From: WHSW01 sp033856255
Lineage (GTDB): Bacteria > Actinomycetota > Thermoleophilia > Solirubrobacterales > 70-9
Reading direction: 5' to 3'
NCBI GenBank assembly: GCA_033856255.1
Contig: JAWVFH010000010.1
Span: 1-64,000, forward strand
DNA length: 64,000 bases
A program made the translations under genes and the position numbers. Every line of letters begins with the position of its first letter. The stretch's first letter is position 1. Under the pieces are notes generated by a model. That model was given only the letters and a program-made list of their open reading frames with translations. It ran no database searches and was not told the DNA's origin. Shown piece after piece: positions 8,701 through 16,783 of the stretch.

Positions 8701-10422
8701 TCACGCCCCGGGCTCCGGGCACACGGCGACCGCCCCTCCACCCGAGAGCTGCAGCTGCCAGGGCACGGTCGAGCGGTCCGGCGGGATCCCGATCGAGACG
8801 CTCTGCCCGCCGGCGAGCTGCCCGGCGCCGATCGGGAACGAGCCGGTCGCGAAGCGGCGCAGGCGCAGGTCGGTGGCGGCGCCCGGCGAGCCGCGCACCA
8901 CCGCCCCACCCGGCGGCAGCTCGGCGACCGCTGTCGCTCCCGCCGGATCGACGCGCCGGCAGCCGGCGGCGGTGCCGGCCGCGGCCGGGGCGACGGCGAT
9001 CCGGAGCGCACCGGCAAGCACTCGGTCGGCGGCCTCCCGGGCGGGCTCCGGCGCGGCGGCGATCTGCTCGGGCGTGTCGGCGGGCGAGCCGAACGCGTCC
9101 ACGGCCGACAGGTACGCCTCGGCCGAGACGCCCACGTACCCGGTCCCGGCCAGGTCCTCGGACAGCACGAAGCCCGGGTCGGCGGTGTCGCGGGCGATCT
9201 CGACCGCGCCCAGGTCGGCCTTGATCAGATCGCTCGTGCCCTCGTAGGAGGCGGACGACTGGCTGAGGAAGGAGATGCTGCTGGCGACCGCCAGCGCGCC
9301 CACGGCGCCGGCGAGGGCGAGCGCCGGCGCCCGGACCTCGATCCCGCGCAGGAGCTCGGCGGCGAGCAGGAGGACGAGGATCGCGCCCACGTACTGGTAA
9401 CGGCTCGAGCTTGGGGCGCGGCCCGGGAACTGGTTGACCGCCGAGAGCAGCCAGAAGGAGAGGGCGATCGCGCCGACGACCCAGAGCCAGCGCGGGACCG
9501 AGCCGATCCGGTACAGGCGCCAGCCCGCGAGCGCCACGAACAGCACGGCCAGCGGGCGGCCCCAGTCATAGGCCCCGACCCCGGCTTCGTCGCGCGGCGT
9601 CTGCAGGCCGAGCAGCGAGGAGAACGCCGAGCCGATCGCGTCGAAGACGTAGACGGGCGCGTTGGCGAGGTTGTGGGCCGAGAGATGGCTCTCGGCGGTG
9701 TGCCCCCAGCCGATCCACCAGAGGCCGTACAGCAGGGCCGGGATGACGACGACGTAGAGCCGGTTCCGCCATCCCGGCGCGGTCCCGATCGCGACCGCGG
9801 CCCCGATCATGAACGGGATGCCGACGCTCGAGAAGACGAGCGAGACCACCAGCGCCGCGCAGGCGACCCGGTCGGCGACGGCGGTCTCCCGTTTGAGCGC
9901 CAGCAGCATCGCGAGGCCGGCCGCCATGGAGACGAAGTAGCCGATCTGAAACGCCCACAGCAGGTCCTCCCAGGCGGCGCCGAGGAAGAGGACCAGGATC
10001 ACCGCGCCGAGCGCCAGCCACTGGTCGACCCGCCCGCGCAGCCAGGCGAACAGCAGCGCGGCGCTGGTCAGGAAGGCGATCGTGGAGACGACCTGGAACG
10101 GGCGCGCGGAGTCCATCCCGAACAGCCCCAGCAACGCCTTGTAGACGAGGATCGGGCCCAGGATCAGATGCTCGTTGTGAGGATCGAGAAGCGCGTGCTC
10201 GGTGAAGCCGCGGCGGTAGACCAGGAACTCCCAGTCGTCGAGCAGGAAGGTGATGTTGCGGGTCAGGTAGAGCAGGACCGCGGCGGAGGCGAGGATCGCC
10301 GCGGCCAGGAGCAGGACCACGGGCTGATCGAGGAGGCCGAAGATCGCGCGCGCGCCTGGCGCACGCGAGCCCCAGCGCTCGCCCGTGCGCGACCCCGCCC
10401 CCGTTGCACCGGCACTGGACAC
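8701..10422 (-). CDS. GT-C-like polytopic membrane protein, paralog 3 (first gene of the operon)
   Basis: This is a 573-aa paralog of the proteins at 3614-5320 and 5317-6999. An N-terminal cytoplasmic tail precedes the first helix. The acidic loop is ITFLLDDWEFLVYRRGF, followed by AWEDLLWAFQIGYF, WWIGWG, SSRYQYVGAI and, in the C-terminal domain, DAFGSPADTPEQI. The GTG start lies six bases after a minus-strand TAGATT box that overlaps the promoter of the divergent epimerase gene. Five minus-strand genes down to 3614 form one tightly packed operon. Confidence 0.75.
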   Translation of the reverse strand: MSSAGATGAGSRTGERWGSRAPGARAIFGLLDQPVVLLLAAAILASAAVLLYLTRNITFLLDDWEFLVYRRGFTEHALLDPHNEHLILGPILVYKALLGLFGMDSARPFQVVSTIAFLTSAALLFAWLRGRVDQWLALGAVILVLFLGAAWEDLLWAFQIGYFVSMAAGLAMLLALKRETAVADRVACAALVVSLVFSSVGIPFMIGAAVAIGTAPGWRNRLYVVVIPALLYGLWWIGWGHTAESHLSAHNLANAPVYVFDAIGSAFSSLLGLQTPRDEAGVGAYDWGRPLAVLFVALAGWRLYRIGSVPRWLWVVGAIALSFWLLSAVNQFPGRAPSSSRYQYVGAILVLLLAAELLRGIEVRAPALALAGAVGALAVASSISFLSQSSASYEGTSDLIKADLGAVEIARDTADPGFVLSEDLAGTGYVGVSAEAYLSAVDAFGSPADTPEQIAAAPEPAREAADRVLAGALRIAVAPAAAGTAAGCRRVDPAGATAVAELPPGGAVVRGSPGAATDLRLRRFATGSFPIGAGQLAGGQSVSIGIPPDRSTVPWQLQLSGGGAVAVCPEPGA

Positions 10423-10428
10423 CGCGAC

Positions 10429-10438
10429 AATCTAGCCT
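10429..10438. promoter_or_regulatory. CTAG-centred bidirectional -10 box
   Basis: The ten bases AATCTAGCCT read as TAGCCT on the plus strand and TAGATT on the minus strand, sharing the central TA. The minus-strand box is six bases before the GTG at 10422; the plus-strand box is 14 bases before the ATG at 10454. A single overlapping element probably drives the five-gene minus operon and the plus operon. Confidence 0.4.
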
Positions 10439-10453
10439 GCCGTCCGCTTTCCT

Positions 10454-11536
10454 ATGACGATGGGACAGAACGCGATAGTCACCGGTTCCGGCGGCCTGAT
10501 CGGCTCCGAGTCCGTGCGCCACCTGGTGGAGCAGGGCTTCGAGGTGATCGGAATCGAGAACGACATGCGCAGCTACTTCTTCGGGCCCGAGGCCTCGACC
10601 TCGCCCGTGACCGAGGAGCTGAAGGCGGCCCACCCCGAGTTTCGCTCCACCGATCTCGACATCCGCGACGCCGAGGGCGTGGAGCGCCTGTTCGCCGCCC
10701 ACGCGGGCTCGATCGGGGTCGTCGTCCATACCGCCGCTCAGCCCTCCCACGACTGGGCGGCGAGCGAGCCGCAGACCGACTTCGGCGTCAACGCCAACGG
10801 CACCCTGAACCTGCTCGAGGCGGCCCGCGCCCACTGCCCGGACGCCCCGTTCATCTTCTGCTCGACCAACAAGGTCTACGGCGACACGCCCAACCGGCTG
10901 CCGCTCGAGGACCTGGAGACGCGGCTCGAGCTGCCCGAATCTCACCCCTACTTCAAGGGCATCGACACGACGATGTCGATCGACCTCTCCACCCACTCCC
11001 TGTTCGGCGCCTCCAAGGCGGCCGCGGATCTGCTCGTGCAGGAGTACGGGCGCTACTTCGAGATGCCCACGGTCTGCTTTCGCGGCGGTTGCCTGACCGG
11101 CCCCCAGCACGCCGGCGCCAAGCTGCACGGCTTCCTCGCCTACCTGATGAAGTGCGTCGTCACCGGAACGCCCTACACGGTCTTCGGCTACGAGGGCAAG
11201 CAGGTGCGCGACAACATCCACAGCGCCGACCTCGTCGCCGCCTTCGAGGCCTACCGCGGGGCCCCCCGCGCCGCCGCCGTCTACAACATCGGCGGCGGCC
11301 GCTTCTCGAACTGCTCGATGCTCGAGGCGATCGCCGCCTGCGAGCGGATCGCCGGGCGCGAGCTGAGCTGGGAGATGGGCCCGGAGCCTCGGATCGGCGA
11401 CCACCGCTGGTGGATCTCCGACCTGGAGCCGTTCGAGACCGACTACCCGGACTGGTCGCCCCGGTACGGGATCGAGGACATCCTCACCCAGATGCACGAA
11501 CAGAACGTCGAGCGCTGGGAGGGCGCGGTCGCCTGA
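10454..11536 (+). CDS. NAD-dependent epimerase/dehydratase family protein (CDP-paratose 2-epimerase-like) with Phe at the catalytic Tyr position
   Basis: This is a 360-aa extended short-chain dehydrogenase. AIVTGSGGLIGSESV is the NAD glycine motif. AAQPSHDWAASEP, STNKVYGDTPN, GKQVRDNIHSADL and YNIGGGRFSN match the CDP-paratose/tyvelose epimerase branch. The position that is YxxxK in active enzymes reads HSLFGASKAAAD, so the general-base Tyr is Phe while Lys is kept. This looks like a family trait of this sub-branch, but its chemistry may differ from a normal epimerase. First gene of the plus-strand cluster that continues with the ABC exporter. A second in-frame ATG lies two codons in. Confidence 0.82.
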   Translation: MTMGQNAIVTGSGGLIGSESVRHLVEQGFEVIGIENDMRSYFFGPEASTSPVTEELKAAHPEFRSTDLDIRDAEGVERLFAAHAGSIGVVVHTAAQPSHDWAASEPQTDFGVNANGTLNLLEAARAHCPDAPFIFCSTNKVYGDTPNRLPLEDLETRLELPESHPYFKGIDTTMSIDLSTHSLFGASKAAADLLVQEYGRYFEMPTVCFRGGCLTGPQHAGAKLHGFLAYLMKCVVTGTPYTVFGYEGKQVRDNIHSADLVAAFEAYRGAPRAAAVYNIGGGRFSNCSMLEAIAACERIAGRELSWEMGPEPRIGDHRWWISDLEPFETDYPDWSPRYGIEDILTQMHEQNVERWEGAVA

Positions 11537-11569
11537 GGGCCGCCGCCGGCGCTGCGACGGTGCCTCTCG

Positions 11570-11575
11570 TAACGT
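11570..11575 (+). promoter_or_regulatory. -10-like box TAACGT before the exporter ATPase gene
   Basis: TAACGT ends eight bases before the ATG of the ABC exporter ATPase gene. This spacing would give an almost leaderless mRNA. No Shine-Dalgarno sequence is visible. Confidence 0.3.
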
Positions 11576-11583
11576 AGATCCGG

Positions 11584-12843
11584 ATGCCGCTCGAGGAGAT
11601 CGTCTCACCGACGCCCGAGGCGCCCGACGCCGAGGTGGCGGCGCGCCCGGCCGCGATCGAGGTCCGCAACGTGACCAAGTCCTTCGAGATCCCGCTCGAA
11701 CGCGTGGACTCGATCAAGGAGCGCGTCCTGCACCCCCTCCAAAGCGTCGAGACGCGCCGGCTGGTCGCCCTCTCCGACATCTCCTTCGACGTCCACCGAG
11801 GCGAGTTCTTCGGGATCGTGGGGCGAAACGGGACCGGCAAGTCGACGCTGCTGAAGATCCTCGCCAGCATCTATCGCGCCGAGGCGGGCACGATCCGGAT
11901 GGCGGGCCGCGTCGCCCCGTTCATCGAGCTCGGGGTCGGCTTCAACGCCGACCTGACCGCGCGCGAGAACGTCGTCTTGAACGGCGTCCTCATGGGCCTG
12001 CAGCGAGACGACGCCGAGAGCCGGGTCGGGGCCGTGATCGAGTTCGCAGAGCTCGAGGACTTCGCCGACCTGAAGCTGAAGAACTACTCCTCGGGGATGC
12101 TGGTGCGGCTGGCGTTCTCGATCATGATCCAGTCGGACGCCGACATCCTGCTGATCGACGAGGTGCTGGCGGTCGGCGACGCCGCCTTCCAGCAGAAGTG
12201 CAAGGACGTCTTCCACGAGATCCGCGGCTCCGGGCGCACGGTCGTCCTCGTCACCCACGACATGAGCGCGGTCGAGCAGTACTGCCACCGGGCGATGCTG
12301 CTCGACGGCGGCGACATCGTCTCGATCGGCGACCCCGACGAGGTCGCGCAACGCTACCTGCGGCTCAACTTCGCGAAGCCGACCGGCGGCCAGGACGACC
12401 ACCCGGTGGCCCCGGACGGCGCCGAGATCCTGCTCCTCGATGCCTGGCTGGAGTCGAACGGCGAGCGGACGGCCAACGTCGAGCAGGGCGACCCGCTCGC
12501 CTTCGAGGCGGTGTTCCAGGCCCCGACCGAGATCCCCGGCCCGAGCTTCGGCTTCGTGATCACGAACGCGGAAGCGGTCGAGATCGGCGGCTTCAACGTC
12601 AACGTCGGGCTCGACGACGCGATCGCCGCCGGCCAGACCGTCCGGGTTCGCGCCGCGATCGAGAACCGCTTCGCTCCCGGCCGCTACGCGATGCAGTGCT
12701 GGGTGCACCGCAACCACTCCTTCGCCGAGCCGCTGCTCGTCTCGCCGCGGATCCTCGACTTCGTCGTCTTCGGCACCGACCACACCGTCGGCCTGGTCAA
12801 GATCTCAGACCAGGTCGAGCTGCTGTTCGAGGAGGGCGAGTGA
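11584..12843 (+). CDS. Polysaccharide/teichoic acid ABC exporter, ATP-binding subunit (Wzt/TagH type)
   Basis: This is a 419-aa protein. The ATPase domain (about residues 20-265) has GRNGTGKST (Walker A), NYSSGMLVRLAF (signature) and ILLIDEVLAVGD (Walker B). The pre-Walker insert VDSIKERVLHPLQ and AVGDAAFQQKC are typical of the Wzt/RfbB/TagH branch. Residues 270-415 form a beta-rich Wzt_C domain (ERTANVEQGDPLAFEAVF; FGFVITNAEAVEIGG) that in known systems recognises the modified end of the finished glycan. It energises export of an undecaprenyl-linked polysaccharide with the coupled permease; stop and start overlap as GTGA. Confidence 0.93.
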   Translation: MPLEEIVSPTPEAPDAEVAARPAAIEVRNVTKSFEIPLERVDSIKERVLHPLQSVETRRLVALSDISFDVHRGEFFGIVGRNGTGKSTLLKILASIYRAEAGTIRMAGRVAPFIELGVGFNADLTARENVVLNGVLMGLQRDDAESRVGAVIEFAELEDFADLKLKNYSSGMLVRLAFSIMIQSDADILLIDEVLAVGDAAFQQKCKDVFHEIRGSGRTVVLVTHDMSAVEQYCHRAMLLDGGDIVSIGDPDEVAQRYLRLNFAKPTGGQDDHPVAPDGAEILLLDAWLESNGERTANVEQGDPLAFEAVFQAPTEIPGPSFGFVITNAEAVEIGGFNVNVGLDDAIAAGQTVRVRAAIENRFAPGRYAMQCWVHRNHSFAEPLLVSPRILDFVVFGTDHTVGLVKISDQVELLFEEGE

Positions 12844-13688
12844 GCGCCTTGCCCGAGGCCCTGGAGCTGCGCGAGGTCCGCGGCCCGTCGGCGCTCGGCG
12901 GCGGCCGGCGGCGGTTCTTGGAGCTGCTCTGGCTGCTGGCCGTGACCGAGTTCAAGCGCACCTACTTCGGCACCGTGCTCGGCTACTTCTGGTCGCTGCT
13001 GCGGCCGCTGCTGCTGTTCGCGGTCCTGCTCTTCGTGTTCACGAAGATCTTCCGCCTCGGCTCCACGGTCCCGAACTATCCCGTCCTGCTGCTCTTCAAC
13101 ATCGTCCTCTTCGGCTTCTTCCAGGAGTCGACGACGGCCGCCGTCACCTCGGTCGTCGCCCAGGAGGGGATCGTCCGCAAGACCCAGTTCCCGCGCCTGG
13201 TGATCCCGCTCTCGATCGTGCTCACCGGGCTGATGAACCTCGGTCTCAACCTGGTCGTCGTCTTCATCTTCCTCCTCGCCTACGGGGTCGACCCGATGTG
13301 GACGTGGCTGCTGCTGCCGGTGATCGTGCTGGCGCTGACGGTGCTGACGACCGCGGTCTCGATGCTGCTCTCGATCCTCTACGTGCGCTTCCGGGACATG
13401 CTGATCATCTGGACGGTCGCCGCGATGATCCTCTTCTACGGGACGCCGCTGCTCTATCCGATCACGGCCGCCCCGGACGGCCTCAAGGCCCCGATGATGG
13501 TCAACCCACTGGCGGTGATCTTCGAGCAGGCACGGGTCTGGATCATCGACCCGAGCGCGCCGAACGCCGCCGAGGCGGCGGGCAGCCCCTGGCGCCTGAT
13601 CCCGGCGATCGCGATCTTCGTGGTCGCCTGCGTGCTCGGCTGGCGCGTCTTCAACCGCCAGGCGCCGCGCGTCGCCGAGGCGCTCTGA
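12840..13688 (+). CDS. Polysaccharide ABC exporter permease (Wzm/TagG type)
   Basis: This is a 282-aa ABC-2 transporter permease with six predicted helices. The N-terminal LLAVTEFKRTYFGTVLGYFWSLLRPLLLF is the hallmark amphipathic helix plus first helix of RfbA/Wzm/TagG proteins. A typical VRFRDM and YGTPLLYPI follow. The open frame extends far upstream, but the GTG at 12840 overlaps the ATPase stop as GTGA and gives the family's normal length. It forms the membrane channel that carries lipid-linked polysaccharide across the cytoplasmic membrane. Confidence 0.93.
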   Translation: MSALPEALELREVRGPSALGGGRRRFLELLWLLAVTEFKRTYFGTVLGYFWSLLRPLLLFAVLLFVFTKIFRLGSTVPNYPVLLLFNIVLFGFFQESTTAAVTSVVAQEGIVRKTQFPRLVIPLSIVLTGLMNLGLNLVVVFIFLLAYGVDPMWTWLLLPVIVLALTVLTTAVSMLLSILYVRFRDMLIIWTVAAMILFYGTPLLYPITAAPDGLKAPMMVNPLAVIFEQARVWIIDPSAPNAAEAAGSPWRLIPAIAIFVVACVLGWRVFNRQAPRVAEAL

Positions 13689-13702
13689 GCATTCGTTCCG
13701 CA

Positions 13703-13708
13703 TAGATT
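13703..13708 (+). promoter_or_regulatory. -10-like box TAGATT before the PAP2 gene
   Basis: TAGATT lies six bases before the GTG of the PAP2 gene, in the 26-base gap after the exporter permease gene. It would give a leaderless transcript. Confidence 0.3.
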
Positions 13709-13714
13709 TACGCT

Positions 13715-14707
13715 GTGAGCGCGACGGAGCTCGCCCACGGCGGCGTCGAACAGGTAGCCGAATTCCGCTTTGCGCACTGGGCGCTCGTACGGCGCTGCGC
13801 CCTCGGCGCCTACTTCGTCGCCCTGGGCGCCTGGAGCGCCCATTACGGGATCCCGACCCAGCGCGAGCTCGTGATCGCCTGGACCTGCGGTGCCCTTGCC
13901 TGCGCCTCGCTCGGCCGCCACCCGGCCCAGATCCTGCAGCTGCTCCGGGACTGGCTCCCGATCGTGGCGGTGCTCGCGCTTTACGACCTGACGCGGGGCG
14001 CGGCCGACTCGCTCGGGATCGGCGTCCACGCTCACCCGATGATCGACTTCGACCGCTTCGTCTTCCTCGGCGATACGCCCACCGAGTGGTTGCAGGCGCA
14101 CCTCAACGCGCCCGAGGTGATCAACGGCTGGGACGTCGCCTTCACCCTCGTCTACACCTCCTATTTCATCGTCCCCTTCGCGGTCGCCGGCGTCCTCTGG
14201 GCCCGCGACCGGCTCGCCTTCCTGCGCTACACCAAGCGGCTCGTCTCGCTCGCCCTCGCCGGCCTCGCCACGTACATCGCCTTCCCCGCCGCGCCTCCGT
14301 GGATGGCGGCGCAGATGGGACTGCTCGGCGAGGTCCACCGGAGCACGTCGGAGGGTTGGCAGGTGATCGGCGGCGGCACGGCGGGCCTGTTTTCGGAGGG
14401 CCAGGCGGGCGTCAACATGGTCGCCGCCGTCCCCTCGCTGCATTCGGCGATCTCGGCGCTCGTGGCGATGTTCCTCTGGGGCCGCGGGCGGCCGTGGCTG
14501 CGGCCGCTGCTGGCGCTCTATCCGCTGGCGATGGGCCTGACGCTGATCGCGACCGGCGAGCACTACTTCTTCGACGTGCTGCTGGGGTGGCTCTACGCCG
14601 CCGCGGTGATGGCGGCGTGGGCCTGGTGGGAGCGGCGGGCGGGCGGCACCTACCGCCCGGGCGGCTGGCTGAGCAGGTTGACCGACCCGATCCGCCGCAT
14701 CGGGTAG
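13715..14707 (+). CDS. PAP2-family membrane phosphatase / inositolphosphotransferase-like protein
   Basis: This is a 330-aa protein with at least six helices. The PAP2 signature is present: AVPSLHSAISALVAMF (motif with the proton-donor His) and ATGEHYFFDVLLGWLYA (nucleophile His plus Asp). The first motif (usually KxxxxxxRP) is replaced by a FPAAPPWMAAQMG segment, as in the PAP2_3 / aureobasidin-resistance branch that acts on lipid-phosphate head groups. It may recycle or trim lipid carriers of the glycan pathway. Its last 58 bases overlap the convergent methyltransferase gene. Confidence 0.85.
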   Translation: MSATELAHGGVEQVAEFRFAHWALVRRCALGAYFVALGAWSAHYGIPTQRELVIAWTCGALACASLGRHPAQILQLLRDWLPIVAVLALYDLTRGAADSLGIGVHAHPMIDFDRFVFLGDTPTEWLQAHLNAPEVINGWDVAFTLVYTSYFIVPFAVAGVLWARDRLAFLRYTKRLVSLALAGLATYIAFPAAPPWMAAQMGLLGEVHRSTSEGWQVIGGGTAGLFSEGQAGVNMVAAVPSLHSAISALVAMFLWGRGRPWLRPLLALYPLAMGLTLIATGEHYFFDVLLGWLYAAAVMAAWAWWERRAGGTYRPGGWLSRLTDPIRRIG

Positions 14708-15531
14708 GAGTCGTAGGGGACCTGGCCCCGCCACTGGTTGTGGGCCTCGGCGGAGACGTAGTAGGTCTCGGGGTCGCGCTCCATGCGCTCGATCGTCTCA
14801 GCGAGCGCGCCGCCGTCGAGGCCCATCGCGGCGACGATCCGCTCCAGACCCTGGCGATGGGAGTCTGCGCCCCAGCCGGCGAGCACGTGGTCGACGGCGT
14901 GCAGCTGGCAGCCGCCCCGCTCGCGCAGGACCTCGTCCGCACCGCCGATCAGCGGATCGATCGCCTCCAGCGGGACGTGCTCGAGCACCGAGATCGAGTA
15001 GACGCAGTCGTAGCCGCCGTCCAGGCCCGCCGCCGGAGGGAAGCGGTCGCGGATCAGGAGCACGTCGGGGTAGGCGGCGGCGAAGCGCGAGTACTCGCGC
15101 GGCCCGTTCCCGCTGCCGTCGTAGGGATCGACGACCGTGACGTCGTAGCCGAGCCGGGAGAGCAGCCCGGCGACGAGGGGCTCGCCGGCGCCGATCTCGA
15201 TCAGCCGGGAGCCCGGGGGGACGTCGCCGAGCACCGCCTTCGCCATCCAGCAACGCTGGAGGTTCTTCATGTCGCCGCTCGCGGAGGCGAGGCCGAGCAT
15301 GTTCTCGGTCGAGTCGGCGTAGTCGCGAACCGTCCCGTAGGAGATCGGCTCGAGCTCGAAGCGGCCCTGATAGAGGTCGAGCAGGGGCCACAGCTCGTCG
15401 TCGGCGAGCGCCACGGCCGAGCCGTTGGCCCCGGGCACGCCGTTCGACGACGGCGATCCCAAGCGCGACTTCAGCCGCCGGCGGGCGGCGGCCCGGGCGC
15501 GCCTGGCCGTGTTCGTAACCCGTGACGCCAT
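14650..15531 (-). CDS. Class I SAM-dependent methyltransferase
   Basis: This is a 293-aa protein with a basic N-terminus (about 35 residues, Arg/Ala-rich). SRLIEIGAGEPLVAGLLSRLG is SAM motif I, VTVVDPYDG motif II, and YDCVYSISVLEHVPLEAIDP the motif with the acidic-turn. LQRCWMAKAVLGDVP precedes motif I. Last gene of a minus-strand operon with two glycosyltransferases; its ATG follows the upstream stop by one base. Probably methylates a sugar of the surface glycan. The 3' end overlaps the PAP2 gene. Confidence 0.82.
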   Translation of the reverse strand: MASRVTNTARRARAAARRRLKSRLGSPSSNGVPGANGSAVALADDELWPLLDLYQGRFELEPISYGTVRDYADSTENMLGLASASGDMKNLQRCWMAKAVLGDVPPGSRLIEIGAGEPLVAGLLSRLGYDVTVVDPYDGSGNGPREYSRFAAAYPDVLLIRDRFPPAAGLDGGYDCVYSISVLEHVPLEAIDPLIGGADEVLRERGGCQLHAVDHVLAGWGADSHRQGLERIVAAMGLDGGALAETIERMERDPETYYVSAEAHNQWRGQVPYDSYPMRRIGSVNLLSQPPGR

Positions 15532-15532
15532 T

Positions 15533-16783
15533 TCAGGCTGGAGAGCCGGCTGCGACGGGAACGATCTCGGCCTCGGCGCCGTCGAGGCGCGCGGCCCGGT
15601 TGAGGAAGTGACCGAGGGCGATCGAATTATCCTTCCAGTTCAGCCGCTCGAGCGCGAAGGCGCGGGCGCCGGCGGCGAGCCGGGCGCGCAGTTCGCCGTC
15701 GTCGAGCAGCCGCTTGACCTGCGCCGCGATTTCGAGCCCGTCGCCCTTGCGGAGCAACAGCGCGTTCTGATCGTCGGTGAGGTCGTGGCCGATGTTGCAG
15801 TCGGGGAGCACGACCGGGCGGCCCATGGCAAGGAACTCCGGCAGCTTCGACGGCAGGCGGTAGCGGTTGAAGTCGTCGGGCTCGCCCGGCTGCACGAAGG
15901 CGTCGGCGAGGGCGAGGTAGCCGGGGATCTCGCGCCAGCCGACGGAGCCGAGGTCGACGACGCCCTCGCGCAGGGCGCCGAGCGAGCGCGGGTCGACGCC
16001 GCCGAGCTCGGTCTCGCCGAGGCGGACGAGGCGGACCGGGCGGCCGCCGCGCTGCAGCAGCTTCACCGCCAGATAGAGGCTCAGCATCTCGTGCTGGTTG
16101 GCGTAGTGGACCGTCCCGTGGTAGACGAGCACGAACTCCTCGGCCCCGATCCCCAGCTGCTCGCGGCTCAGCGGCGGTTCGAGGTCGGGGCGGAACCGCT
16201 CCGTGTCGATCCCCGGGCGCGCGACGTGGTGGGGCCGCCCGGCGAGGTTGAACTCGTTCAGCTCCTCGGTGATCACGGTGATCCCGGCGGCATCGCGCAG
16301 GAAGCCCTCTGACCGCGTCGGGTGGATCAGCGCCGGTGGGGTGATCCTGTCCTGCTCGGCGATCGAGAGGCGGCGGATCTGCTCGATCGGGCGGCCCACG
16401 GCCTCGCCGTACAGGTGCCACTCGTTGTCCTCGAGGTGGACGACGTAGGGGATCCCGAGCCGCCCGGCGAAGCCCTCGGTCGCGATCCGGACGTTCTCGC
16501 GCGGGGTCCAGGCGAGGACGATCGCGGGCTTCGGATCGCGCCGGCAGCTCTCCTGGATCCGCGGCAGGTCGTGGTGGGTGACGCACTCGAAGTTGGGCTC
16601 GCCGACCTCGCGGATCCGCTCCGGGTCGCCGATCCCGGCCAGGGTCACGTCCCAGCCGGCATGGGTGAGGTCGCCGGCGAAGTGGAAGGCCTGGATCGCG
16701 CTGTTGACGTGGAAGGGGCCGAAGTAGACGATCACCAGCCGCATCGGCTGCGGCAACCCCGCGCTCTTGGCCGCGACGCTCAT
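15533..16783 (-). CDS. Family 4-type (GT-B) glycosyltransferase
   Basis: This is a 416-aa GT-B protein. The N-terminal domain opens MRLVIVYFGPFHVNSAIQAF after a 13-residue lead. The C-terminal domain has EFVLVYHGTVHYANQHEM, DAFVQPGEPDDFNRYRLPSKLPEFLAMGRPVVLPD and a conserved nucleotide-sugar loop. The E-x7-E-like region of family 4 is seen around PSKLPEFLAMG. The ATG at 16783 overlaps the upstream stop as ATGA; a longer open frame upstream is antisense noise. Retaining transfer of a hexose in glycan assembly is inferred. Confidence 0.85.
   Translation of the reverse strand: MSVAAKSAGLPQPMRLVIVYFGPFHVNSAIQAFHFAGDLTHAGWDVTLAGIGDPERIREVGEPNFECVTHHDLPRIQESCRRDPKPAIVLAWTPRENVRIATEGFAGRLGIPYVVHLEDNEWHLYGEAVGRPIEQIRRLSIAEQDRITPPALIHPTRSEGFLRDAAGITVITEELNEFNLAGRPHHVARPGIDTERFRPDLEPPLSREQLGIGAEEFVLVYHGTVHYANQHEMLSLYLAVKLLQRGGRPVRLVRLGETELGGVDPRSLGALREGVVDLGSVGWREIPGYLALADAFVQPGEPDDFNRYRLPSKLPEFLAMGRPVVLPDCNIGHDLTDDQNALLLRKGDGLEIAAQVKRLLDDGELRARLAAGARAFALERLNWKDNSIALGHFLNRAARLDGAEAEIVPVAAGSPA

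Noticed and set aside
8682..9017. 112-residue N-terminal extension of the zinc-ribbon methyltransferase
   Set aside because: It is Arg/Ser/Pro-rich, antisense-like and overlaps the 3' end of the GT-C-like gene; the paralog at 30680-31639 lacks it.
9566..11608. A 680-codon minus-strand frame covering the divergent promoter at 10429
   Set aside because: It crosses two well-supported genes on both sides, has shadow composition and contains no recognisable domain.
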